The notes: a model not told the origin generated them from the sequence alone. Positions 1-7,944 are shown, numbered from the stretch's first letter. The stretch: 22,372 nucleotides of DNA from Ignavibacteriaceae bacterium (GCA_023231105.1 JALNWB010000055.1:1-22372), one strand, 5' to 3'. Numbers and translations are program-made.

Positions 1-771
1 CGGGAAAAAACCATTCTCATTGATACGGCAGGAGAAAAAGTTGGACAGATAAACGGACTTGCTGTTTACGGCTCCGACTTTTACGCGTTTGGAAAACCGA
101 CACGTATCACTGCTTCAGTTTCGATCGGTAACGGCGCTATTATCAACGTTGAGCGCGAAGCCGGTATGAGCGGAAAAACTTACGATAAAGGAGTGCTGAT
201 TATTTCCGGCTATTTCAAAGAAATGTTTGGGCAGCAGTTTCCTCTTTCATTTTCCGCAAATTTGGTTTTTGAACAATCCTACGGAATGATTGACGGCGAC
301 AGCGCTTCGGCTGCAGAAATTTTTGCTTTGCTTTCAAATCTTTCCGGGCTTCCAATTAAGCAGTCATTTGCTGTAACCGGTTCGCTCAATCAAAAAGGAG
401 AAATTCAACCGATCGGCGGTGTGAACGAAAAGATTGAAGGATTTTACGGCATCTGCAAAATGAACGGATTTACAAAAACGCAGGGCGTTATTATTCCAAT
501 TCAAAATGTAAAAGACTTAATGCTAAGCGAAGAAATAATTGAAAGCGTTAAGAAGAAAGAATTTGTTCTGTATGCAATCTCTAAAATTGATGAGGGAATT
601 GAATTACTCACCGGGATAAAAGCCGGCGGGAAAAATAAAAACGGGACTTATGAACAAGATACCGTTTTTGGTTTAGTTCAAGAACGACTTAAAGAAATGT
701 ACAAAAAAGGAAAAAATCCTTTTAAGGGAAAAGTAACACCAAAGAAAAACAACTTCCGAAAAGGAAAATAA
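1..771 (+). CDS. Lon-related ATP-dependent protease (YcbZ/LonH type), C-terminal part
   Basis: Only the 3' end is in the window; the reading frame is open from base 1 and ends at TAA 769-771. These about 256 residues are the Lon-type proteolytic domain (S16 family). The catalytic serine lies in the DGDSASAAE motif (codon 301-303) and the catalytic lysine in GGVNEKIEGF (codon 430-432), forming the Ser-Lys dyad of Lon proteases. The wording around them (AVTGSLNQKGEIQPIGG, QGVIIP, DEGIELLTG) matches the YcbZ/LonH group rather than classical LonA. The AAA+-like part must lie to the left of the window. The last 40 or so residues are a lysine-rich tail. Proteins of this family are cytoplasmic; the substrates cannot be read from the sequence. 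Pyruvate kinase starts 10 bases downstream, so the two may share a transcript. Confidence 0.92.
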   Translation, partial: REKTILIDTAGEKVGQINGLAVYGSDFYAFGKPTRITASVSIGNGAIINVEREAGMSGKTYDKGVLIISGYFKEMFGQQFPLSFSANLVFEQSYGMIDGDSASAAEIFALLSNLSGLPIKQSFAVTGSLNQKGEIQPIGGVNEKIEGFYGICKMNGFTKTQGVIIPIQNVKDLMLSEEIIESVKKKEFVLYAISKIDEGIELLTGIKAGGKNKNGTYEQDTVFGLVQERLKEMYKKGKNPFKGKVTPKKNNFRKGK

Positions 772-781
772 AAAAACGAAT

Positions 782-2212
782 ATGACCACAGAACAAATTT
801 TTGCAAAAACTAAAATACTCGCCACGCTTGGACCAGCAACTTCTTCTACGGCAATGATTAAATCCATGATGGAAGCCGGGGTTGATGGAGTACGTCTCAA
901 TTTTTCACATGGCGATTATCCATTCTTCGAACAAGTGTTTAACAATATCAATCAAGCTTGTGTTGAAGCGAAACAACCGCTTGCCACGCTTTTGGATTTG
1001 CAGGGACCAAAAATCCGGATCGGAAAATTAAAAGAAGATTTTTATGAAATTGTTTCCGGTGAAGAACTTGAAATAACGATTGAAGATATTCCCGGGACAA
1101 AAGAAAAAGTTTCAACTTCATACAAAATGCTTGCACAGGATGCGCAGATTGGAGACATCATTTTAATTGATGACGGTCTGCTTCGCTTACAAATAAAAAA
1201 GAAAACCGCAACATCGGTAATTTGCGAAATCCTTAACGGCGGAATATTAAAACCGAAAAAAGGAATGAACCTTCCCGGGATGAAGCTTTCAACTCCGTCT
1301 ATCACTGAAAAAGATTTTTTGGATCTGGAATTCGCATTACAGTTTCGAGTTGATTTTATTGCCCTTTCGTTCGTTCGCCAAGCGGAAGATATTTATCAAT
1401 TAAAAGATTGGCTGAAGAAAAAAGGGAAAATGATTCCCGTAATTGCAAAAATTGAAAAAAAAGAAGCGGTGGAAAATTTAGAAAAAATTTTACAAGCCGC
1501 GGATGGAATAATGGTTGCGCGGGGCGATTTAGGCGTTGAACTTGAACCGCAGGAAGTTCCGCTCATTCAAAAAAATATTATCAGCCGCTGCAACGAAGTC
1601 GGCAAAATTGTTATTACCGCCACGCAAATGCTGGAGTCGATGATCTCCAACCCGGTGCCAACGCGCGCAGAAGCTTCCGACGTTGCTAATGCTGTGTGGG
1701 ACGGAACCGATGTGGTTATGCTCAGCGGTGAAACTTCTGTAGGCAAATATCCGGTTAAGACAGTTGAGATAATGAACAAAATTATTTTAACCGCCGAACA
1801 ACATATTCCGCACAAACACATTTATTATGTGGTTCCCGAAAACATAAAAGAAAATCTTTTCGATTCGATGAACAAAGGAATTGTTTCAATGAGCCGTCAA
1901 ATTAACGCAGATGCAATCGTCGGCTTTACTTCAAAGGGCAAAACACCGCACGGACTTTCTAAATACAGACCTGCATGTAAAATTATTGCTTTATCGGATA
2001 ACTTTGAGACAATGAACGCCCTTTGTTTAACCTGGGGAGTAACCTCTCTTTATTGCGAAGAAATAGAGCAAAAGGAAGTTGCAATTTTTCTCGCAAGAAA
2101 ATTAATTCTTGAAACAAAACTTGTTGAACCCGGCGCTACTGTTATCTTTACAGCCGGCGGAGCTAAAGCAGAAAAAACACGGGAAAATTGGATTCGCTTT
2201 GAAGAAGTTTAA
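782..2212 (+). CDS. pyk: Pyruvate kinase
   Basis: Cytoplasmic glycolytic enzyme that converts phosphoenolpyruvate and ADP to pyruvate and ATP. At 476 residues it is full length. Visible motifs are TKILATLGPAT at the N-terminus, RLNFSHG (38-44), LDLQGPKIRIG (71-81), the active-site block AKIEKKEAVENL with catalytic Lys223 and metal ligand Glu225, MVARGDLGVELE with Asp249, and ATQMLESM plus PTRAEASDVANAV (about 280-304). The B domain sits at about 80-175. The C-terminal regulatory domain ends in a TAGG...ENWIRF block typical of the family. Lys77 stands where potassium-dependent enzymes carry Glu (rabbit Glu117), which predicts a potassium-independent enzyme. The ATG has no clear Shine-Dalgarno site. 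The gene is 10 bases from the Lon-related gene and 239 bases before arginase. Confidence 0.97.
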   Translation: MTTEQIFAKTKILATLGPATSSTAMIKSMMEAGVDGVRLNFSHGDYPFFEQVFNNINQACVEAKQPLATLLDLQGPKIRIGKLKEDFYEIVSGEELEITIEDIPGTKEKVSTSYKMLAQDAQIGDIILIDDGLLRLQIKKKTATSVICEILNGGILKPKKGMNLPGMKLSTPSITEKDFLDLEFALQFRVDFIALSFVRQAEDIYQLKDWLKKKGKMIPVIAKIEKKEAVENLEKILQAADGIMVARGDLGVELEPQEVPLIQKNIISRCNEVGKIVITATQMLESMISNPVPTRAEASDVANAVWDGTDVVMLSGETSVGKYPVKTVEIMNKIILTAEQHIPHKHIYYVVPENIKENLFDSMNKGIVSMSRQINADAIVGFTSKGKTPHGLSKYRPACKIIALSDNFETMNALCLTWGVTSLYCEEIEQKEVAIFLARKLILETKLVEPGATVIFTAGGAKAEKTRENWIRFEEV

Positions 2213-2365
2213 CCTAAACCGGAATTCACAAAAAACAAATTTCAAAAGACAATTATATTTTCCGAACGATTCTTTGCATAATATCCAATAATCACTCATC
2301 TTATTTGAATTTGTATTTGATTTGCAATCTGTCATTTGTTTTTCACAAGAATATAGCGCTAATTT

Positions 2366-2384
2366 TAAGGTGTCAATTACCTTA
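2366..2384. repeat. Short perfect inverted repeat upstream of arginase
   Basis: TAAGGT, a 7-base loop, then ACCTTA, in the 239-base gap between pyruvate kinase and arginase and 67 bases before the arginase ATG. It could be a dimeric repressor site or a weak hairpin. A 6-base arm can easily occur by chance in AT-rich DNA, so I give it little weight. The rest of this gap shows no confident terminator; a loose sigma-70-like pair TTGTAA (2390) and TATAAA (2411) has only 15 bases between its elements. Confidence 0.2.
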
Positions 2385-2451
2385 CTAATTTGTAAGAGAA
2401 TGTTTTCGCATATAAATTACTCTCAAAATTTATAAAGAAATTGCAAAGACT

Positions 2452-3369
2452 ATGCTTCCCTCAAAAGTTGTAAATATTATCGGCTTTCCCGTTGATTTAG
2501 GCGCCGGAAGGCGCGGAGTTGACATGGGACCTTCCGCTATGCGCATCAGTCATATCTCCGAACGGTTACAAAGTTTGGGATACAACGTTATTGATGACGG
2601 AAATATTCAAATTGAAATTATCGAACGGCAGACTCAAGGAGATCCACAATTAAAATATCTGAAAGAAATTTTAAAGACCTCGGAAATTCTTGCCGGAAAA
2701 GTTGAAAAAAGTTTATCGGAAGGAAATTTTCCTTTAGTCCTTGGCGGAGATCACTCAATGTCCATAGGCTCAGTAGCCGGCATTGCTTCTTTCTGCAAGA
2801 AAAAAAAATTGCGCCTCGGCATAATTTGGATTGACGCACATACCGATATGAATACCGACGAAACTTCACCTTCAGGAAATATACACGGAATGCCGCTTGC
2901 CGCATTGCTTGGCTTGGGAAATAAAAGTCTCACCCATTTTTACGGATTTGCTCCAAAAGTAAAACCGGAAAATTGCGTTGTTATCGGTGCGCGCAGCATC
3001 GATCCTTTGGAAAGAAAAAACATTAAGGAAATCGGTCTCCAGGTTTATACGATGGCTGACATTGATAAAATTGGAATTCACCGGATTATTTCGCGCGTGC
3101 TAAAGCAATTTAAAAACAGCGTTGACCATATTCATATTAGTTTTGATGTTGATAGCGTTGATCCATCTGTTGCCCCGGGAGTCGGTACTCCTGTTCCCGG
3201 CGGTTTAAGTTTCAGGGAAACTCACTTATTGATGGAGGCGATTGCCGAATGTGGCTGTATGTCATCCCTGGAAATAACAGAAGTAAATCCGATTCTTGAT
3301 CATAAAAACCAAACCGCTCTCTTTGCTGCAGAAGTTGTCGCTTCAAGCATGGGACAAAGAATTTTATAA
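2452..3369 (+). CDS. rocF: Arginase
   Basis: Hydrolyses L-arginine to L-ornithine and urea with a binuclear manganese centre. The 305-residue length is standard for bacterial arginases. All six metal ligands are visible: His101 in GGDHS; Asp128, His130 and Asp132 in DAHTD; Asp232 and Asp234 in DVDSVDP. The substrate-binding stretch SGNIHGMP (with His145, equal to human His141) and the EITEVNP motif with Glu277 favour arginase over agmatinase or formimidoylglutamase, which share the metal site. No biosynthetic or transport partner for arginine lies in the window, so use in nitrogen supply or ornithine formation is open. The ATG at 2452 fits the family's N-terminus (VVNIIGFPVDLGAGRRGVD). No strong Shine-Dalgarno site precedes it. 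The next gene begins 11 bases after the stop codon. Confidence 0.95.
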   Translation: MLPSKVVNIIGFPVDLGAGRRGVDMGPSAMRISHISERLQSLGYNVIDDGNIQIEIIERQTQGDPQLKYLKEILKTSEILAGKVEKSLSEGNFPLVLGGDHSMSIGSVAGIASFCKKKKLRLGIIWIDAHTDMNTDETSPSGNIHGMPLAALLGLGNKSLTHFYGFAPKVKPENCVVIGARSIDPLERKNIKEIGLQVYTMADIDKIGIHRIISRVLKQFKNSVDHIHISFDVDSVDPSVAPGVGTPVPGGLSFRETHLLMEAIAECGCMSSLEITEVNPILDHKNQTALFAAEVVASSMGQRIL

Positions 3370-3380
3370 GCGGCACGCCG

Positions 3381-3899
3381 ATGATTTTTCCAAATCAACT
3401 AATTAAATACGGATTGCTTTTTTTGCTTCTTCCAATAATTCTGCAATTGTTTGGATTTATTGAAGTTTCATTATTCTCCATGTTTTCCTTTGCATCTTTT
3501 TTTATCGGCTTAACTATTTTTTATTATTCATTCGGAACAAAAAATTTTCTCGCAGTTTTTTTCGGTTCAGGTATTTTTTTTACTGGGGTTTTTTCTTTTT
3601 TAATTAAATCGTTTCTGCTTGATATTACTTTTCCATTAATAGTTGCAGGAAGTATTTATATAACCGGTTTCTCTTTATTGATGGTTTTTATTGAGAACGC
3701 AAAAAAGAGATCGGTTTTGTATGTATCGGGATTTTTAATTTTTACTGCAACGATGGTAAGCTTGTTCGCGGGGAATTTAAAACTGAGAAGCTTTTTCGCA
3801 TCTCTTCCGGAAGTCTTAATAAGATACTGGCTTCTTTTATTAATGGCGGTAATTACCGTTCTCTTGCTTTATTTTGAACAGCGGCAATCGAGAAAATAG
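3381..3899 (+). CDS. Unrecognised six-helix inner membrane protein
   Basis: I do not recognise the family. The 172-residue product is strongly hydrophobic, with about six predicted membrane helices (roughly residues 9-27, 30-50, 55-75, 83-103, 112-130, 148-165). It is rich in Phe, Leu and Ile. The only clearly polar parts are a short loop with NAKKR at 106-110 and a basic C-terminus (EQRQSRK). No catalytic motif is evident. The gene sits 11 bases downstream of arginase on the same strand, so it is probably co-transcribed, but a transport or other role linked to arginine is only a guess. Its stop codon is two bases from the stop of the convergent anti-sigma gene, leaving no room for a separate terminator between them. 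Confidence 0.72.
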   Translation: MIFPNQLIKYGLLFLLLPIILQLFGFIEVSLFSMFSFASFFIGLTIFYYSFGTKNFLAVFFGSGIFFTGVFSFLIKSFLLDITFPLIVAGSIYITGFSLLMVFIENAKKRSVLYVSGFLIFTATMVSLFAGNLKLRSFFASLPEVLIRYWLLLLMAVITVLLLYFEQRQSRK

Positions 3900-3901
3900 A
3901 A

Positions 3902-5260
3902 TTATAAAATAACCTGCCCGACTAAATAAATATCCTTTGAAGGTTTTTCTCCGCCTGTCGAAACTTCTTCTGTAATAAGAAAAACTGTAGGTCCAATTAA
4001 ATTTAATCCGTCGAAATTTGTAACAGGAAAATACTGTTTTGAAGAAGTAACGTTATAAATGCCCGCAGAATATTTTTGATTGTTTGAAATTATCCACAAC
4101 TGATAAACTTTATCGCTCGAAAGAACCGGCAGATTAACCACCTGGATCATTGCTTTCCTTGAAACCGAATCAAATAAAAATTTACCGTAAGCGCCGGCAG
4201 CTTTTGGAGTGCTCTTTAGATTTACCATTTGCAAATTGATTGATGCAAGAAGCGCGTCAACTTCTTTTGTACTTGATAAATCACTCTGTAACGACTCCAC
4301 TATCGCTTTATAATCAGCAGCCTGTTTTTGCGTAACTGTTTTAAAATCCTTTGATAAGTAATAATAAACTCCGGCTATTGCACCGACTAATCCTAAAAAT
4401 GCCAGAAAAAAAACTACTAAAGATACGCCGGATTTTCTTTTTTCTTTTTGAATACTTACTTGCGGGGTTTTTGCGGTTGGCTCTTCCACCAATGTCTCTG
4501 AAGAGAATGAAGAATATGCTTCATCATGTTTAGGTAAAGATTCGCCGCTTAATGAATAATTTGAAAGCGAAGATTCAAACGAAAACTCATCGTTATCATC
4601 GGAAGTTTCTTTGCTTCTGTTTTCCATTTGATCAAAATTGCTTGAAAAACCTGCATCCTTATTTTCTTTTGAATCCGATAAATAACCGGGATAAGGTTCA
4701 TCCTGTTTGGTGCTTTCATCCATACTGAACGGTGACCTGGAATCAGAAAGTGGAGAAGTTTTATCTTCCGGCTTGTATGAAAAATCATCTGGTTTGCTGC
4801 TGCTTACCGGTTCAAATTCTTCCGTCTTAGTTGCGTCTTTCTTAGTAGAGCCAACAGTCTCCGGTGATGCTTCCGGTTCTGTTTTTTCTTGTTCAGAAAT
4901 TGGAGAGGAAATTTGTGAAAATAATTTTTGTTCGGGTGTTTCGATTCTCTGAAATAAATTTTTATGTTGAACCGGAGAAGTTTGAGAAATAATTTGTGTC
5001 GCTCTTTGAGGACGCTGCTGGTCGCGCAAACGATAAAGTTTACGGGCAACCATATCTTTTACACGTGCATCGGGGACTTCAATATTTAGAAACGATGGAA
5101 GAAGAGCAACTAAGTTTTGATATTCACCAAGTTCCTGCCAGGGATAATCTTGATTGCTTTTAAAATATTCCATCATCCTGTCATAATCTTCACGCTCCAA
5201 ACAGCCAAGTGCAAACGCATGTAAAAGAGAAGCAAAATCTTTTTCTCTATCGGCATCCAT
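3902..5260 (-). CDS. RskA-like membrane-anchored anti-sigma factor
   Basis: Predicted to hold the neighbouring ECF sigma factor inactive at the cytoplasmic membrane. The 452-residue protein has four parts: a helical N-terminus (about 1-80, with ALGCLEREDYDRMMEYF) that should bind sigma; a long low-complexity Ser/Glu/Asp/Lys-rich linker (about 85-275); one membrane helix (about 279-301); and an extracytoplasmic RskA-type domain (about 305-452) with the hallmark YQLWIISNNQKYSAGIYN. The N-terminus lacks the HxxxCxxC zinc motif seen in many anti-sigma factors, which is normal for RskA relatives. The linker is far longer than usual. The ATG overlaps the sigma stop codon by one base (TAATG) and has a strong Shine-Dalgarno site, so the two proteins are translationally coupled. 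Regulated proteolysis is the usual release mechanism in this family, but no protease site can be read here. Confidence 0.87.
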   Translation of the reverse strand: MDADREKDFASLLHAFALGCLEREDYDRMMEYFKSNQDYPWQELGEYQNLVALLPSFLNIEVPDARVKDMVARKLYRLRDQQRPQRATQIISQTSPVQHKNLFQRIETPEQKLFSQISSPISEQEKTEPEASPETVGSTKKDATKTEEFEPVSSSKPDDFSYKPEDKTSPLSDSRSPFSMDESTKQDEPYPGYLSDSKENKDAGFSSNFDQMENRSKETSDDNDEFSFESSLSNYSLSGESLPKHDEAYSSFSSETLVEEPTAKTPQVSIQKEKRKSGVSLVVFFLAFLGLVGAIAGVYYYLSKDFKTVTQKQAADYKAIVESLQSDLSSTKEVDALLASINLQMVNLKSTPKAAGAYGKFLFDSVSRKAMIQVVNLPVLSSDKVYQLWIISNNQKYSAGIYNVTSSKQYFPVTNFDGLNLIGPTVFLITEEVSTGGEKPSKDIYLVGQVIL

Positions 5261-5841
5261 TATTCTCCTCCCTTCAATAAATTATCTTTCAAGTTGGAGA
5301 GGGCTATTTTTACTTTGGATTTAACTGTCTGCGGAGGGATACGCAGGTGCTGCGCTATTTCACTTTGTGTTAGTCCTTCATAATAACCAAGAAAGAGGAC
5401 GTACTTTTGCGCATCGGTTAATTTGTTCAATGCTTTTTCGATGTTATCTTTTATGCTGATTGCCGTCTTTAAATCCAAATCATCTATTTGCGGAGAAAGC
5501 CGGGGAACGATATAAAAATTTTCGTAATTGTCATCGTAAGCATCGGGGATGATATTTTTACTTCTCCGGACGGTATCGACAGCCTTGTTGCGAGCAACAT
5601 TGATAAGCCAGCTGTAGGCGTCGCCGTTTTTCAAATCGTAGTAATTTATTTTCCGCCAGACAATTACAAAAACATCAATTAAAACTTCTTCCGAAACCTG
5701 TGCATCACCAACAATTTTTTTTATCACGGTATAAAGAATTGGCGAATAGCGATTATACAGGGTTTCTAAAGCGCGCGAATCATAATTTGCAATCCGCTTC
5801 ATTATTTCTGCATCTGTTAAACTTGTTAATTGCTCAGACAA
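5260..5841 (-). CDS. ECF-family RNA polymerase sigma factor (partner of RskA-like protein)
   Basis: A 193-residue sigma-70 family protein of the extracytoplasmic function class. Region 2 lies at about 20-95 (ALETLYNRYSPILYTVI, DVFVIVWRKI, AYSWLINVARNKAVD) and region 4 at about 132-188 (LTDAQKYVLFLGYYEGLTQSEIAQ, then the recognition helix around PPQTVKSKVKIAL). Region 3 is absent, as expected. The start must be TTG at 5841: the frame upstream hits a stop codon with no ATG or GTG in between, and the next ATG (residue 14) would cut into region 2.1 (LTDAEIMKRIANYDSRAL). The anti-sigma gene follows with a one-base overlap. ECF factors with RskA-type partners often transcribe their own operon; a candidate Bacteroidota-type promoter lies about 30-60 bases upstream. 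Confidence 0.93.
   Translation of the reverse strand: MSEQLTSLTDAEIMKRIANYDSRALETLYNRYSPILYTVIKKIVGDAQVSEEVLIDVFVIVWRKINYYDLKNGDAYSWLINVARNKAVDTVRRSKNIIPDAYDDNYENFYIVPRLSPQIDDLDLKTAISIKDNIEKALNKLTDAQKYVLFLGYYEGLTQSEIAQHLRIPPQTVKSKVKIALSNLKDNLLKGGE
5265..5272 (-). promoter_or_regulatory. Strong Shine-Dalgarno site of the anti-sigma gene
   Basis: On the minus strand GGGAGGAG lies four bases before the ATG at 5260 (six from the GGAGG core). It is inside the last codons of the sigma gene. It is the best ribosome-binding site I noticed in the window and supports both the chosen ATG and high, coupled expression of the anti-sigma factor. Confidence 0.8.
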
Positions 5842-5871
5842 TGTTCTCTTTTCCTTTCACATTATCAAATG

Positions 5872-5902
5872 CAAAACTAAGACGAATGTAGCAAAAAAGC
5901 AA
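5872..5902 (-). promoter_or_regulatory. Candidate Bacteroidota-type promoter of the sigma/anti-sigma operon
   Basis: On the minus strand TTG (5902-5900), a 20-base spacer, then TAGTTTTG (5879-5872) fit the Bacteroidota housekeeping pattern of a -33 TTTG element and a -7 TAnnTTTG element. The site lies in the 89-base gap before the sigma gene and would give a leader of roughly 25 bases. AT-rich DNA produces such matches by chance. Confidence 0.35.
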
Positions 5903-5930
5903 CGAAAGTATTTGAAGATATCCTTTTATC

Positions 5931-6368
5931 TTAATTTAAGCCTAATAAATAATCGGTAATCTTGCCTAATTCCTTTACGTCTTTATTTCCATAAGCAGGC
6001 ATAACAATATTCTTAAATTTATCTTTGTATTCTTTAAAACGATCTTGTTCAAGATACGCGTTCGGGTTACGCAAATAATTTATCAGTTTGTCTCTGTCAT
6101 AATATGATTTTAGCCCGACTAAAGCAGGCGCCATGTTGGTTCCTTGTAAATCAACGCCGTGGCAAGTGGTGCAGTTGAATTGTTTTACTAAAACTTCACC
6201 GCTTGCATCAGAAGAAGCCATTGTTTCAGTAGATTGTTTTTGAGGCATTGCTGCACCCATGCCCATACTTGGTGATGAACCGTACTCGGTCCCCGCAAAT
6301 TTTTGAAGAAAAAATAGAATTACGAAAATTCCTAAAAAAGCCGCACTCCAGATTTGTGTTTTTGTCAT
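5931..6368 (-). CDS. Membrane-anchored monohaem cytochrome c
   Basis: Small electron carrier of 145 residues. An uncleaved-looking N-terminal helix (about 7-22) anchors it to the membrane. A Ser/Met/Gly-rich spacer follows (about 27-55, with SMGMGAAMP), then a class I cytochrome c fold on the extracytoplasmic side (about 57-145). The single haem attachment site is CTTCH (Cys66, Cys69, His70), and Met123 in VMPAYGN is the likely sixth haem ligand. The fold and the LINYLRNPNAYL stretch resemble small cytochromes that feed terminal oxidases, but no oxidase subunit is in the window, so the partner is unknown. The gene lies 52 bases after the amidase and 89 bases before the sigma factor on the same strand. 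A 12-base AT palindrome (6384-6395) sits just upstream of its ATG and has no clear meaning. Confidence 0.92.
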   Translation of the reverse strand: MTKTQIWSAAFLGIFVILFFLQKFAGTEYGSSPSMGMGAAMPQKQSTETMASSDASGEVLVKQFNCTTCHGVDLQGTNMAPALVGLKSYYDRDKLINYLRNPNAYLEQDRFKEYKDKFKNIVMPAYGNKDVKELGKITDYLLGLN

Positions 6369-6420
6369 TGATCTTCCGTATTGAATAAATTTATTGTTCT
6401 AAGTTAAAAAATAATTCCCT

Positions 6421-7941
6421 CTATTCTGAGTCAATTACCCGGTCATAATAAGATTTAAAAGATTTAATAGCGCTCACAATTGATTGAGCAATTTGCTGTT
6501 GTCCTTTTTCACTTTTAAGAAAGGCGGCATCACCCGGGTTTGAAACATAACCGGTTTCAATCAATACACTCGGCATTGAAGCACCAACCAAGACGTAAAA
6601 GCCCGCTTGTTTAACGCCCCGCGGAGAGAGAGAGAGATTTTGTTTGAACTGCCGGTGAACCATATCTGCAAACTTTTCCGAGTATTTCATCGAAGAACTA
6701 TGCGCCATGCTAACAAGAATAAAATTTTCATCCGTTAATTTTTGATAACGCTTTGGGTCATCTTCATATTCAATAACGCGGTTTTCGCGTTCGGCAATAC
6801 CGATGGCTTCTTCGGTTCTCCCGGGGCGCAAAAGATAAACTTCAAATCCATTCGGATCACTTTTTTTCTTTGGAGTAGAGTTGCAGTGAATTGAAATGAA
6901 AAGTTTGCCGTTGTTTTCATTTGCAATTTTTCCGCGTTTGTACAACTCAACAAAATGATCATCGTTGCGGGTATAAACCACTTTAACATCTTTTATATTT
7001 TCATTTACAAGTTTTCCAACTTTAAGAGCAACAGCAAGATTAATTTCCTTTTCGACCGTATTATTAACTCCTATTGCGCCGTAATCTTTTCCGCCATGGC
7101 CTGCATCAAGAACGATAACATCAAAATTCCATTTCTCTTTTTTTGTTTCGTTATTTGCGGCAAATTTTTTATTGTGAATCGTTACAAGAAATTCTTTCCC
7201 GACGATTTCTTCAATAAACTCATAAGCAGCATAATTTTTTCTGAGCGATAAAGAAATTTCGCTTCCGGTTTCCGTGTTAACGGCTTTTAATTCTTTAACT
7301 AACCCTTTAGGAAAAGTTTGATCAAGTTTTTTTTCATCAACAAAAATCTCCGGGAATGTAATTTTGATAACATCATCAGAAATTGTATGCGTTACTTTAC
7401 TCACTTTTTTACCTGAAGTAAGTTTCACCAGTGTTCCGTTCGCTTTTTCACTAACCGAAACATGAAGAGCGCTTATCGCCGATGGAGGAATTTCCTTTTC
7501 AACTATTTCTTTTTGTTCATCCTTCGCATTTTCTTTTTCAACTTTCTTATAGGAAATCTTTCCGCCAAGACATTTTTCAATAATATTCTGCACATACTCG
7601 AGTGGGAGATAAAGTTGATTTTTCAAGCTGATTGTTGAAACCGGCAGCTGCAAAACTTTTTCACTTTTGTCTTTTTTCAATTGAAGCACAACAAAAGAAT
7701 TCCGCGGACGAATTTTTAATAGATACTGCGGAAAAGTAATTTCGAGTTGTTGCGATTCAATATTGGTTTTGGATTTGAATTGAAATTCTTTTGAAAAAAC
7801 TTCTATCGGGAAATAGGTTAATCCGTTTTTACTGAAAGCATCAACAATTATTTCCTTTGCATCATTACTTATAACAAGTTGATAAAACCGCTGAGAAAAT
7901 ATTTCTAACGTAAAGAGAAATGAGAATAAAATTACCTTCAT
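6421..7941 (-). CDS. N-acetylmuramoyl-L-alanine amidase (Amidase_3)
   Basis: Periplasmic peptidoglycan hydrolase that cuts the bond between N-acetylmuramic acid and L-alanine of the stem peptide, usually in cell separation. The 506-residue protein has a short N-terminal signal sequence (about 1-16), a region resembling the copper-amine-oxidase N-terminal-like domain (about 25-125), a Lys/Glu-rich linker (about 133-151), an AMIN-like beta region (about 155-258) and the catalytic domain (about 274-498). Zinc ligands are His282 in DAGHGG, Glu297 in VEKEINL and His352 in SIHCN; Glu462 in IETGYVSNP is the catalytic glutamate. An insertion between SIHCN and the last motif (about 355-420) resembles the regulatory insert of cell-division amidases. 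The start is three bases after the stop of the methyltransferase gene, so they are likely translated together. A (GA)7 tract lies inside the gene. Confidence 0.95.
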   Translation of the reverse strand: MKVILFSFLFTLEIFSQRFYQLVISNDAKEIIVDAFSKNGLTYFPIEVFSKEFQFKSKTNIESQQLEITFPQYLLKIRPRNSFVVLQLKKDKSEKVLQLPVSTISLKNQLYLPLEYVQNIIEKCLGGKISYKKVEKENAKDEQKEIVEKEIPPSAISALHVSVSEKANGTLVKLTSGKKVSKVTHTISDDVIKITFPEIFVDEKKLDQTFPKGLVKELKAVNTETGSEISLSLRKNYAAYEFIEEIVGKEFLVTIHNKKFAANNETKKEKWNFDVIVLDAGHGGKDYGAIGVNNTVEKEINLAVALKVGKLVNENIKDVKVVYTRNDDHFVELYKRGKIANENNGKLFISIHCNSTPKKKSDPNGFEVYLLRPGRTEEAIGIAERENRVIEYEDDPKRYQKLTDENFILVSMAHSSSMKYSEKFADMVHRQFKQNLSLSPRGVKQAGFYVLVGASMPSVLIETGYVSNPGDAAFLKSEKGQQQIAQSIVSAIKSFKSYYDRVIDSE

Positions 7942-7944
7942 CAG

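Noticed and set aside
4090..4098. Perfect DnaA-box sequence TTATCCACA
   Set aside because: Single copy inside the anti-sigma coding sequence (codons for Leu-Trp-Ile-Ile), without further boxes or an AT-rich unwinding region, so not an origin.
6384..6395. 12-base palindrome AATAAATTTATT upstream of the cytochrome c gene
   Set aside because: Pure A/T palindromes of this length are common in AT-rich gaps, and no second copy or promoter overlap supports an operator.
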